This document shows, piece after piece, positions 18,397 to 26,136 of a stretch of 48,509 bases of DNA. Numbering within the stretch: position 1 is the stretch's first letter; every line of letters starts with the position of its first letter. The notes under the pieces are model-generated. The model had not been told where the DNA came from. It ran no database searches and worked only from the letters and a program-made list of their open reading frames with translations. Origin of the DNA: an uncultured Acidobacteriia bacterium (GTDB lineage: Bacteria; Acidobacteriota; Terriglobia; Bryobacterales; Bryobacteraceae); the NCBI GenBank assembly GCA_903925975.1, contig CAIYHG010000079.1:1-48509 (forward strand), read 5' to 3'. A program made the translations under genes and the position numbers.

Positions 18397-19635
18397 TCAC
18401 CCTATATGCACCAAGTCGTCTTCGTTCACCGGAATGGCGTCTTTGAGCTGATTTCGATAGGCGATTTTGATTAGAGGCGGAGCAATAATCGTGGTGGCCA
18501 CCGACATGAATACCACCACCCCATAAGAGCTCCGCGAGAGGATGCCAAACCCGAGGCCGATCTGGGCCACTACCATGCCGACCTCCCCGCGTGGAATCAT
18601 GCCGACGCCCACGCGCAGCGCTTCCGCTTTGCCCAAGGCCAGCGCCCCCAATCCGCAGCCAATAAACTTGGATACGACTGCCGCCGCAAGAATGAGGACT
18701 GCGAGCAGCGCCGTGCTGGCATTACCGAAAGCCGAGAGATCGACGTGCAGGCCGATTCCCGCCAGGAAGAACGGGACAAGCAATTCCGACACGCCCTGGG
18801 CGAGACCGCGCTCCCGAGGGCCAGTGCTCTCGCCTAATGCCAAGCCGGCAAGGAACGCTCCGACGATTGCGGCTACGCCCGTATAGACCGCCAGCAGAGC
18901 CAAGGCGAAAAGCAGGGACATACACAACGCGAAACGGGCCTCGGCGACTTTCAGCTTCGTATCTACGTGCGGCGTAACGCGCCCCATTGCGTGGGTGCCC
19001 CACTTGGCCACAATAACGGTGAAGGCCACGGCCGCAACCGCGGTGAGGGAGAGCTGCACTATGTCCAGCTTTCCATGAGTCAGACTGCTGACCACGGCGA
19101 GCACGATCAGCCCCAGAACGTCATCGATCACCGCCGCCGCGAGAATAATCCTGCTGGAAACAGCGTTTAGAAGCCCCTTAGATGCGAGTACCTGCGCGGT
19201 GATGCCCACGCTGGTGGCCACCATGGCTGCGCCCACGAAGATCGACTCGCTCATCGGCGCATGCCAGGCGAGCAGGATCGCCGTGCCCATCACGAACGGC
19301 ACGATAACCCCCGAAAACGCCACGAGGGTCGCCGTACCGCCGACTTTCATCAGCTCGGAGGATCTCACCTCCAGCCCGACGCGGAACAACAGAAACATCG
19401 CGCCCAAATCCGAGAGCGCGCTCAGAAACTCGCTGGGCTGCAACCAACCAAGGACACTGGGGCCGATGAGAACACCGGCCAGAATCTCCCCAACGATTCC
19501 CGGCTGTCCGAGACGTTCCGCAATCTCAGCCATCGCCTTTGCCGCTACAAAGATCACCAGCATCGAGAGCGGTATCCTTGCGGGTCCGTCCGACGCAAAG
19601 AACAGCAGTAGAGCGGGAGTGCCTGGTAAGTGCAT
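18397..19635 (-). CDS. CPA2-family cation/proton antiporter
   Basis: Inner-membrane monovalent cation:proton antiporter of the NapA/KefB class, 412 residues with about 12 hydrophobic segments. The N-terminal half has GQPGIVGEILAGVLIGPSVLG; the ion-binding pair is Asp171-Asp172 in AAVIDDVLGL, the acidic pair typical of electrogenic members. The late block GMIPRGEVGMVVAQIGLG is also characteristic. No TrkA-N or other cytoplasmic regulatory domain follows, unlike Kef proteins. It starts nine bases after a tiny membrane protein gene, and the run leads back to the ammonium transporter. Exchange of protons for Na+ or K+ during ammonium uptake is a reasonable but untested link. Confidence 0.88.
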   Translation of the reverse strand: MHLPGTPALLLFFASDGPARIPLSMLVIFVAAKAMAEIAERLGQPGIVGEILAGVLIGPSVLGWLQPSEFLSALSDLGAMFLLFRVGLEVRSSELMKVGGTATLVAFSGVIVPFVMGTAILLAWHAPMSESIFVGAAMVATSVGITAQVLASKGLLNAVSSRIILAAAVIDDVLGLIVLAVVSSLTHGKLDIVQLSLTAVAAVAFTVIVAKWGTHAMGRVTPHVDTKLKVAEARFALCMSLLFALALLAVYTGVAAIVGAFLAGLALGESTGPRERGLAQGVSELLVPFFLAGIGLHVDLSAFGNASTALLAVLILAAAVVSKFIGCGLGALALGKAEALRVGVGMIPRGEVGMVVAQIGLGFGILSRSSYGVVVFMSVATTIIAPPLIKIAYRNQLKDAIPVNEDDLVHIG

Positions 19636-19644
19636 AGGCCTGGC

Positions 19645-19788
19645 CTAAACAGTGCGCGATCTACGCGCCGCAAGCAGCGCGGCGCCGCCGATTCCGATGG
19701 CCACCGCCAACGGCGGGGCTCCGTGAGTCACAAGAACAAAAGCGCCCATCACGGACGCCGCCAGAAAATAGCTCCACTTTTTAGTCAT
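19645..19788 (-). CDS. Tiny membrane protein (47 aa)
   Basis: Begins MTKKWSYFLAASVMG and ends ALLAARRSRTV, with one or two hydrophobic segments between (about 8-22 and 28-41) and positive charge at both ends. The ATG at 19788 makes an ATGA overlap with the stop of the upstream TPR gene, so translation is probably coupled; an upstream frame start at 19866 would lie wholly inside that gene and is unlikely. I do not recognise the family. It sits between the TPR protein and the antiporter in the nitrogen-linked run. Confidence 0.6.
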   Translation of the reverse strand: MTKKWSYFLAASVMGAFVLVTHGAPPLAVAIGIGGAALLAARRSRTV

Positions 19789-20303
19789 TTCCAATACACC
19801 ACCAGGCAAAGAATTGCCGCCATCCCAAGCATCAAGAGAGCCGGCGTAGCCAGCGGCTTCGTCCATTCCGGCTTCTGCGTTCCGTCACACATGAGCTTTC
19901 GAATTTCCTGCAACTGCTTTCGCGCCAGATTCGTTTCCCATGAGTTGCTAGCCAAGTCGAGGGCTTTCAGCGTCTCGCGCTCGGCTTTGATAAGCGCCCG
20001 CAGCCGGTAATCAAGTTCAGCGAGCTTCAATTGCGCGAAGAAGTTGTTTGGCTCGAGTCCGACGGCAACCTCCAGCGCGTCCATGGACTTGTACACGTCG
20101 TAGTTCATGGCGTGCGCCATACCGAGGCAGGTGCGAAGATCCGCTGAACGGGGATCGTTTTCGCACGCAACTTCGAGCGCTTTGATGTATTCCGCCAGTT
20201 GGGCTGGCGAGACCGTGTGAGGGTCTCGCCAGGGTACCGGCGGCAGCCGCAGCCCAACAGTCTGCGTTATGCCGTGGTCCGTTTGAATCAGTTCGGTAGT
20301 CAT
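19785..20303 (-). CDS. Tail-anchored TPR protein
   Basis: 172 residues. A soluble part (1-145) has tetratricopeptide-type helices: QLAEYIKALEVACENDPRSADLRTCLG is one unit and the following DVYKSMDALEVAVGLEPNNFFAQLKLAEL is a second. A single C-terminal hydrophobic segment (about 152-170, PALLMLGMAAILCLVVYW) anchors it in the membrane with the TPR domain in the cytoplasm. AGGT lies seven bases before the ATG. It starts 12 bases after amt. TPR proteins scaffold complexes, so it may hold partners near the transporter, but no partner is known. Confidence 0.75.
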   Translation of the reverse strand: MTTELIQTDHGITQTVGLRLPPVPWRDPHTVSPAQLAEYIKALEVACENDPRSADLRTCLGMAHAMNYDVYKSMDALEVAVGLEPNNFFAQLKLAELDYRLRALIKAERETLKALDLASNSWETNLARKQLQEIRKLMCDGTQKPEWTKPLATPALLMLGMAAILCLVVYWK

Positions 20304-20315
20304 TTGAGTGACCTG

Positions 20316-21941
20316 TTATGCGCGTGCCTTCAACTCGAACTCGGGATAGCCAAGAGCGCCCATTTCGGGAAGATCCAGGCCTTCGACTTCCGCCTTGGCC
20401 CCAACGCGCTGTCCAATCACCACGTCAACCAGCCAGTTGAAGACAAAGCTCAAGGTGAAGACGAACCCCAACAGAGTTGCAACCCCCATCAACTGCGCCA
20501 CCAATTGGCTTGCGTCGCCGTAGAACAAGCCTCTAACGTTGCCGCTGACTCCGCCCCATCCGCCGCCATACGTGCCGTCGGAGAAAAGGCCGACCGCGAT
20601 CACGCCAAACAGTCCGTTCGTGCCGTGTACGGAAATCGCGCCCACCGGATCGTCCACCTTCAAAATCTTGTCGACGAACTCAACCGACAAGCAAACCAGA
20701 ATGCCCGCGATCAAACCGATGATGCAAGCGCTCACTGGATTAACAAAAGCGCACGGGGCCGTGATAGCCACCAGACCGGCGAGGAATCCGTTGCCGGACA
20801 TGGAAGCATCGGGCTTTCCATAGCGTATCCACATATAGAACATCGCGCCGAAGCCGCCGGCCATTCCCGCCAGCATCGTATTGACAGCGACCGTTGCGAA
20901 GCGAAGATTGCCCGGCCCGGAAGAGCCCAGCGTGGATCCCGGATTGAAACCGAACCACCCGAAGGCCAGAATGAAGCAGCCTGTGAGCACAAGGACGATA
21001 TCGTGCCCGACAATCGCATTCGGCTTGCCGTCCCGGGTGAACTTACCCAACCGCGGACCGATGATCATCGAAACCGCCAGTGCGGTGATTCCGCCGACCG
21101 AATGCACTACGCCGGAACCGGCGAAGTCCACGTAGCCGTGGCCTAATCCAAAATTCGCGCCAAGGGTTGCAAGCCAGCCGCCGCCCCAAGCCCAATTGCC
21201 GAATAGCGGATAGATAAACGCGCCAAGGAGGAACGTGGAGACGATGAACGCCGCGAACTTCCACCGTTCTGCCGCCGAGCCTGTGACGATCGTGGTAGTG
21301 GTGTCCATGAATACCATCTGGAATAGGAACATCACCATCACGCCGACGTCATAAGTGCCGCCTTGCATCAGGAACCCGCCGTGCTGTCCGAACAGACCGA
21401 CTGTCTTCCCGAAGAGCGAGATCGTGTACTCCGCGTTCAGCGGAGCTGTGCCGCCAAGATTCGCGACCGCTCCAACGCCGCCCATCTGGATGGTGAAACC
21501 GATCAGATAATAGGCGAACAGGCCGACGCCGTAGACCATAAAGTTCATCATCATGGTGTGATTGGCGTTCTTGGCCCGGCAGAGTCCCGTTTCGACGATC
21601 GCGAAGCCGGCCTGCATGAACATGACCAGGAAGCCCGCGATTAGAGTCCACGTGAAATTGATGGCAACCCGGTTTTGCCCGACCTGGTTCAGTACGTCGG
21701 AGATCGCGAGCCCCTTCTTGGAATCGGCAACCACGATGTCGGAAGCGTTGCCGGTGAGCGAACCATCCGGGTCGCCCTTCACGCGGAGTTCCATCTTCGG
21801 TACGTCAACGTTCTTGAGGTCCGCATCGGTAATTGCCGCAGGGCCGGGGGGCGCCGCCACCGGGGCCGCAGCGGGCGCTTGTGCCATGCCCAGCGATGCG
21901 GCGAACAGTGTCAGAATGAGCAGTGCCAAGTATCTCTTCAC
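20316..21941 (-). CDS. amt: Ammonium transporter with signal peptide and periplasmic N-terminal extension
   Basis: Inner-membrane ammonium channel of the Amt/Mep/Rh family. I use GTG at 21941 because GGAGG (21949-21953) is seven bases upstream and because this start clears the end of the preceding gene; an ATG at 21962 would overlap it. The product begins MKRYLALLILTLFAAS, a signal peptide, then has an Ala/Pro stretch and about 60 polar residues (with DPDGSLTGNASDI) before the first Amt helix INFTWTLIAGFLVMFMQAGFA. About eleven transmembrane segments follow. Conserved pore blocks include GSGVVHSVGGI and VHGTNGLFGV, which carry the two pore histidines. A cytoplasmic tail of about 35 residues ends the protein. 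The operon begins with a PII gene, so gating by PII is likely. Confidence 0.95.
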   Translation of the reverse strand: MKRYLALLILTLFAASLGMAQAPAAAPVAAPPGPAAITDADLKNVDVPKMELRVKGDPDGSLTGNASDIVVADSKKGLAISDVLNQVGQNRVAINFTWTLIAGFLVMFMQAGFAIVETGLCRAKNANHTMMMNFMVYGVGLFAYYLIGFTIQMGGVGAVANLGGTAPLNAEYTISLFGKTVGLFGQHGGFLMQGGTYDVGVMVMFLFQMVFMDTTTTIVTGSAAERWKFAAFIVSTFLLGAFIYPLFGNWAWGGGWLATLGANFGLGHGYVDFAGSGVVHSVGGITALAVSMIIGPRLGKFTRDGKPNAIVGHDIVLVLTGCFILAFGWFGFNPGSTLGSSGPGNLRFATVAVNTMLAGMAGGFGAMFYMWIRYGKPDASMSGNGFLAGLVAITAPCAFVNPVSACIIGLIAGILVCLSVEFVDKILKVDDPVGAISVHGTNGLFGVIAVGLFSDGTYGGGWGGVSGNVRGLFYGDASQLVAQLMGVATLLGFVFTLSFVFNWLVDVVIGQRVGAKAEVEGLDLPEMGALGYPEFELKARA

Positions 21942-21942
21942 G

Positions 21943-22125
21943 TCATTTCCTCCAGATCGCATTCTTAAGGTAGGCTCGGTTCATCACGCCAAGAATCCCT
22001 ATAAGGCTTAAGGCGATTCCGGCCAGCACCATCACCATCCGTCCCCCCACGCTTGACGTCATACCCAAGCTCAGTAGGGCGAGGACAAATCCGAGCAGCG
22101 TCATTAAAAGTCCTACGAGAATCAT
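21943..22125 (-). CDS. Small two-helix membrane protein (60 aa)
   Basis: Two hydrophobic segments (about 2-22 and 29-48) joined by a short Ser/Gly loop SSVGGR, with a basic end NRAYLKNAIWRK. I do not recognise the family. Its 3' end contains the ribosome binding site of amt, which starts one base later, so the two are tightly coupled. It lies 12 bases after the next tiny membrane protein gene. Presence between a PII gene and amt suggests a small accessory subunit, but that is inference. Confidence 0.6.
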   Translation of the reverse strand: MILVGLLMTLLGFVLALLSLGMTSSVGGRMVMVLAGIALSLIGILGVMNRAYLKNAIWRK

Positions 22126-22137
22126 GTCTGTCTCCTC

Positions 22138-22317
22138 TTATTCCTCTTTGTGTTCCCACGGCTTGCACTTCAGAAACAGGCCGACTGAAACGCCCAGAAG
22201 GACAAGACCGCTCAAGAGGGGAACGAAGCTGATGTTCCCTGCAACCCCGGCCGCAATCAACGTGAAGGCGACCAAAAATAGAACCACAGCTTGTGCCTGT
22301 GTGGAATTTGCTCCCAT
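22138..22317 (-). CDS. Small two-helix membrane protein (59 aa)
   Basis: Begins MGANSTQAQAVVLFLVAF, with hydrophobic segments at about 10-27 and 33-48, and ends in a charged CKPWEHKEE tail. The ATG at 22317 is preferred over an upstream TTG because GGAGG (22323-22327) is five bases before it. No family recognised. It is the first of two tiny membrane genes between the PII gene and amt. Confidence 0.58.
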   Translation of the reverse strand: MGANSTQAQAVVLFLVAFTLIAAGVAGNISFVPLLSGLVLLGVSVGLFLKCKPWEHKEE

Positions 22318-22357
22318 AACATCCTCCAAAGTGAAATTTAGTTTGCGTCCGGACGAA

Positions 22358-22939
<582 letters not shown>

Positions 22940-23087
22940 CTATGTGCGGGGATCGTTTTTGTCCAATCGAAGTTTTGTATTTAGGTTTTATGAATTTTGA
23001 ATGGAGCGATGAGCTAGAGCCGGAAGGGGTTGGGACATTCAGTGAGGATTCCGCGGCGCCCCGGGCATCAAAACAGGCGCAAGAATC

Positions 23088-23126
23088 GAGCGGCCGAGCA
23101 CTCAAACCGCGAGTCCCCGGCCGCTC
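23088..23126 (-). terminator. Long hairpin after cydB
   Basis: GAGCGGCCG (23088-23096) pairs with CGGCCGCTC (23118-23126), and inside it ACTC (23100-23103) pairs with GAGT (23111-23114) across a symmetrical 3-by-3 bulge. It begins nine bases past the cydB stop on the minus strand and is followed by GATTCTTG. Likely terminator of cydAB. Confidence 0.6.
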
Positions 23127-23134
23127 TGTGACGC

Positions 23135-24172
23135 TCAGTAACCGTCGCCGGTGGTCTTCACCTTCCCCGCGAATGAGCGGTAGACGAAAGTGAAATATCC
23201 CAGGGCGAGGGCGATACCGGGTATGAACCAGGCCAGGCCGATCCAGAGACCGTAGGGCGCGGCCGAAGCATTCGTGATGCTGAGCGACAACGCGGGATCG
23301 GTATTCGACGGGAGCACGTAGGGGTAAACGCCGAACACGACGCTGGTCAGCATGCCGACAATGAACAGGCTGGAGGAGAGGAACGCGTTCAGCGCGTTCT
23401 TCCCGTTTGAGAACTGCATGCCGGCCAATCCGGTGACGGCAAGCAGCGGGAAGATATAGCCCCAGGGGCGCTCGGCGAAGCTTTGCGCGAGGCGCGGCTG
23501 AATTTGGAAGCTGGCGATGGTGAGCGGAATCGTGGCTATGGCTAAGGCCCACAATCCGCGTCCGGCAATACGCTGGGCGCGCGCTTCCACTTCGCCTTCC
23601 GTTTTCAGGGAGACCCACATCGCGCCGTGAACGGTCAGCGTCAGAAGAGAACAGACGCCCACCAGCACGGTGTACCAATCGAGAATGCCCGGGTCGGCGC
23701 CCGGAAGGAAGTTCGTCCAAAGCGGAAGGAAGAACTCGCCCGCGCGATCGAGCGGAACGCCGCGAACCACGTTGCCAAGGGCCGCTCCGAAGAAGATGGC
23801 TAGCAGCGCGCTCGCGCCCGAAAACACCACGTCCCACAGCGGGTTCCAGGCGAGGCTCTCAATGTGGTTGCGGAACTCAATGGCAATGCCGCGCAGGATG
23901 AGCAGCCACAAGACCATCATGAGCGGGAGGTAAAACCCGCTGAAGCTGGAGGCATAGAGCGAGGGAAACGCGAAATAGAGCACGCCTCCGCCGGCCAGCA
24001 GCCAGACTTCGTTGCCGTCCCACACCGGGCCGATCGAACGCAGAATCGTGCGGCGCTCGCCATCGGTACGCGCCGCTATCAGATGAATAATGCCGGCCCC
24101 GAGATCGAATCCGTCCAGGACCACGTAAGCCGCGACCATCACCGCGACCACGCAAAACCAGATAGTTGGCAT
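23135..24172 (-). CDS. cydB: Cytochrome bd ubiquinol oxidase subunit II
   Basis: Second subunit of the bd quinol oxidase, 345 residues, with about eight or nine hydrophobic segments. The opening MPTIWFCVVAVMVAAYVVLDGFDLGAG is diagnostic, followed by GPVWDGNEVWLLAGGG and FPSLYASSFSGFY. I start it at 24172; a longer frame to 24295 lies inside cydA. It begins four bases after the cydA stop. The gene is followed by a hairpin, so cydAB forms a two-gene unit. No cydX-like small subunit was found in the 40 bases before that hairpin. Confidence 0.95.
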   Translation of the reverse strand: MPTIWFCVVAVMVAAYVVLDGFDLGAGIIHLIAARTDGERRTILRSIGPVWDGNEVWLLAGGGVLYFAFPSLYASSFSGFYLPLMMVLWLLILRGIAIEFRNHIESLAWNPLWDVVFSGASALLAIFFGAALGNVVRGVPLDRAGEFFLPLWTNFLPGADPGILDWYTVLVGVCSLLTLTVHGAMWVSLKTEGEVEARAQRIAGRGLWALAIATIPLTIASFQIQPRLAQSFAERPWGYIFPLLAVTGLAGMQFSNGKNALNAFLSSSLFIVGMLTSVVFGVYPYVLPSNTDPALSLSITNASAAPYGLWIGLAWFIPGIALALGYFTFVYRSFAGKVKTTGDGY

Positions 24173-24176
24173 AACG

Positions 24177-25523
24177 CTAGCTCCTCGCCCCCTGAATAAT
24201 CGGCTCGGCGATCTTCTCCGGGCCGTGCTCGATCTCGCGATAAACCAGGAACAGGAAGAGGATCGCGAGCACCGTGTACATCCCCATAAAGCCAATCAGC
24301 GTGAACAGCACGCTTCCCTGCGCCACGTGCGGCGAGACGCCGGAGAACGTACGCATCACGCCATAAATCAGCCACGGCTGCCGGCCGACCTCGGCGGTGA
24401 TCCAACCGGCCGTGGTGGCGATGTAGGGGAAGGGCGCAAGCAGCATCAAAGCCCAGAGCAGTTTGCGGCATTCATAGAGCTTGCCGCGCCACAGGGCGAA
24501 CGCCGCCAGGCCCATGGCCGCGATGAAGATGGTCCCGAGCCCCACCATGATGTGGTAGGCGTAATAAAGCAGCGGGATATTGTCGGGCCAACTCTCGCGC
24601 GGGAACGAGTCAAGGCCCTTCACCTCCGCGTCCCAGGATTGATACGTCAGGAAGCTGAGCACGCGCGGGACGGTGATGGGGTTATCCAAGTGTTTGTTCT
24701 CCATATCCGGCTGGCCGATGAGGGCCAGCGGCGCGCCCTGCGCGGTTTCGAACAAGCCCTCCATGGCAGCCAGGGTAGCGGGCTGGCTCGCCGCGATATT
24801 CCTTCCCTGCCCGTCGCCGGTCGGGAACGCCAGCAGGACGGCCGCAATAACCCCGGCGATGACGCCGATACGCACGAATGTGCGCCCGTAAGCTTCGTGG
24901 CGGTGGGTCAGCAGGTAAAGCGCGCCCACGGCGGCCATAACGAAGCTGGCGGTCACCACCGAGCCGATCATATTATGCAGGTATTGCCAGAAGACCCAGG
25001 GATTGAGGATCAAGCCCCAAAAGCTGGAGAGCAGGATTTGGCCGTTTTCGATGCGGTATCCAGTGGGATGCTGCATCCAGGCGTCGGTGGCTACAATGAG
25101 GAACCCCGAGGCCCACGAGCCCACGAAGACGGCGACTGCGGACAGGTAGTGCAACTTCGGCCCCAGCCGTTTCTCACCGAATAAGAACAACCCGAGGAAA
25201 CTCGATTCGAGGAAGAACGAGAACACGCCTTCCATGGCGAGGGTCTGCCCGATCACCCCGCCGGCTTCTTTTGAAAAACGGGCCCAATTGGTTCCGAACT
25301 GGAACTCCATGGGGATCCCTGTCACCACTCCCATCGCGAAATTGATGGCGAACACTTTGGCCCAGAAGCAGGCCGCCCGGTTATAGTGTTCGTCGCCGGT
25401 TCGCATGCCCATGGTCCTGAGGACAACAATCAGCAGCGCGAGGCCCATGGTCAATTGCGGGAATAGGTAGTGGAACGTTACGGTAAAGGCGAACTGCAAA
25501 CGATGAACTGTTAGTGCATCCAT
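24177..25523 (-). CDS. cydA: Cytochrome bd ubiquinol oxidase subunit I, short Q-loop type
   Basis: Heme-bearing subunit of the bd oxidase: quinol oxidation and reduction of O2 to water without proton pumping. The start ATG at 25523 gives MDALTVHRLQFAFTVTFHYLF, with His18 at the place of E. coli His19; His183 in YLHNMIG suits the other heme ligand region, and GWITAEVGRQPW is present. At 448 residues it is of the short Q-loop (CIO-like) class rather than the 520-residue E. coli class. In the Q-loop start, QPATLAAMEGLFET, Glu255 matches E. coli Glu257, but the Lys252 position appears to be Thr250. Such oxidases have high O2 affinity and help under low oxygen or when the cytochrome c route is blocked. 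Confidence 0.95.
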   Translation of the reverse strand: MDALTVHRLQFAFTVTFHYLFPQLTMGLALLIVVLRTMGMRTGDEHYNRAACFWAKVFAINFAMGVVTGIPMEFQFGTNWARFSKEAGGVIGQTLAMEGVFSFFLESSFLGLFLFGEKRLGPKLHYLSAVAVFVGSWASGFLIVATDAWMQHPTGYRIENGQILLSSFWGLILNPWVFWQYLHNMIGSVVTASFVMAAVGALYLLTHRHEAYGRTFVRIGVIAGVIAAVLLAFPTGDGQGRNIAASQPATLAAMEGLFETAQGAPLALIGQPDMENKHLDNPITVPRVLSFLTYQSWDAEVKGLDSFPRESWPDNIPLLYYAYHIMVGLGTIFIAAMGLAAFALWRGKLYECRKLLWALMLLAPFPYIATTAGWITAEVGRQPWLIYGVMRTFSGVSPHVAQGSVLFTLIGFMGMYTVLAILFLFLVYREIEHGPEKIAEPIIQGARS

Positions 25524-25604
25524 ATGATTCGGAGGGGGCGCCCAAACGCAGGCCCGCCGGAACTCCTTTTTCCGCCCTATTGTACAGGTCACCCGCCTGT
25601 TTCA

Positions 25605-25631
25605 GTGGGCAAGCTACAGCATGCCCCACTT
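25605..25631. repeat. Copy of the palindromic repeat found after leuS
   Basis: The minus-strand sequence GTGGGGCATGCTGTAGCTTG is one base different from the arm of the 12763-12837 element. Here a single copy is present, with AGTGGG and CCCACT at its ends, so it can fold on itself. It lies about 85 bases before the cydA start, in the expected 5' leader. Confidence 0.75.
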
Positions 25632-25653
25632 CGAGGTGGAAAACTAGCTTTGC

Positions 25654-25695
25654 GATATTCGGGATGGAATATCAGTTATCGGATGCGGGCGGCAA
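25654..25695 (-). promoter_or_regulatory. cydA: Candidate cydA promoter with overlapping inverted-repeat operator
   Basis: On the minus strand TTGCCG (forward 25690-25695) and GATATT (25668-25673) are 16 bases apart and could be -35 and -10 boxes. GATATTC (25654-25660) and GAATATC (25667-25673) form a perfect 7-bp inverted repeat with six bases between, covering the -10 and the start site. A dimeric repressor could bind there. GATGC repeats every 20-21 bases lie just upstream of the -35 box. Confidence 0.4.
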
Positions 25696-25847
25696 GGGGT
25701 GGATGCAAGAAATATCAAAAAAGATGCAAGCCAAAACGGGCTGATTGTGGCGCCCGCTTTCGAGGGGCGGCGCGGGGGATTAGCGCCGGCTTTCGGGGTC
25801 TGCCCGGGACTGGCTGTCATGGGTTAGCGGCAGGCGGCCGCAGCAGG

Positions 25848-25871
25848 AAAAAGCCGCGACGAATCGCGGCT
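25848..25871 (-). terminator. Intrinsic terminator of the RND efflux operon
   Basis: On the minus strand an 8-bp stem AGCCGCGA/TCGCGGCT with a four-base loop is followed by TTTT and CC. This is the only classical stem plus T-run in the window. It comes 43 bases past the DUF2892 stop. A second hairpin, GCGGGC/GCCCGC (25874-25889), stands directly before it. Confidence 0.8.
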
Positions 25872-25914
25872 CTGCGGGCCGAGGCCCGCGCCACAGGGGG
25901 TCAGGCGCCCGGCT

Positions 25915-26136
25915 TCAGACGCCTTTCGAGGATTTCGCGCAGCATTCCGAGGATTCCACGCCCGCCGCCTTCAGGATGCTCTTCATGGGGCACCAGTTGG
26001 TGAAGCCCGACTGGAACAGGTTTAGGCCGACGAAAGCGGTAAACAGATACCACGCCGGATTCACCCAGTAGCCCAGCGCGACGCTCAGCATCACGAAGAA
26101 ACCGCCAATCAGGCGGAGATAACGTTCGATTGACAT
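25915..26136 (-). CDS. DUF2892 (YgaP-type) small membrane protein
   Basis: A 73-residue inner-membrane protein with two hydrophobic segments (about 8-24 and 27-44). [20 protein letters not shown] followed by [21 protein letters not shown] is the DUF2892 pattern, where the NWCPM cysteine is common. In YgaP this domain carries a rhodanese, absent here. The gene overlaps the end of the RND pump by 28 bases and is followed by the terminator, so it is the last gene of the efflux operon. The tail has a further Cys-Cys (SSECCAKSS) that could bind metal. Role unknown. Confidence 0.8.
   Translation of the reverse strand: MSIERYLRLIGGFFVMLSVALGYWVNPAWYLFTAFVGLNLFQSGFTNWCPMKSILKAAGVESSECCAKSSKGV

Larger units (their letters stand above)
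25524..25914. other. 391-base gene-free region before cydA
   Basis: No coding potential seen. From cydA outward it holds a palindromic repeat (25605-25631), a candidate promoter and operator (25654-25695), a set of GATGC repeats about 20-21 bases apart (25682, 25702, 25723), and the terminator of the RND operon (25848-25871). Confidence 0.7.

Noticed and set aside
22989-23090. Plus-strand start MNFEWSDELEPEG, faintly like BrnT toxins
   Set aside because: Only the first few residues resemble BrnT; the frame then runs into the hairpin after cydB and antisense of cydB. It could be a remnant but cannot be supported.
25682-25730. Spaced repeats that could suggest a CRISPR array
   Set aside because: The repeat unit is only 5-8 bases and the spacers 13-16; no cas gene is near. 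Better read as regulatory sites.
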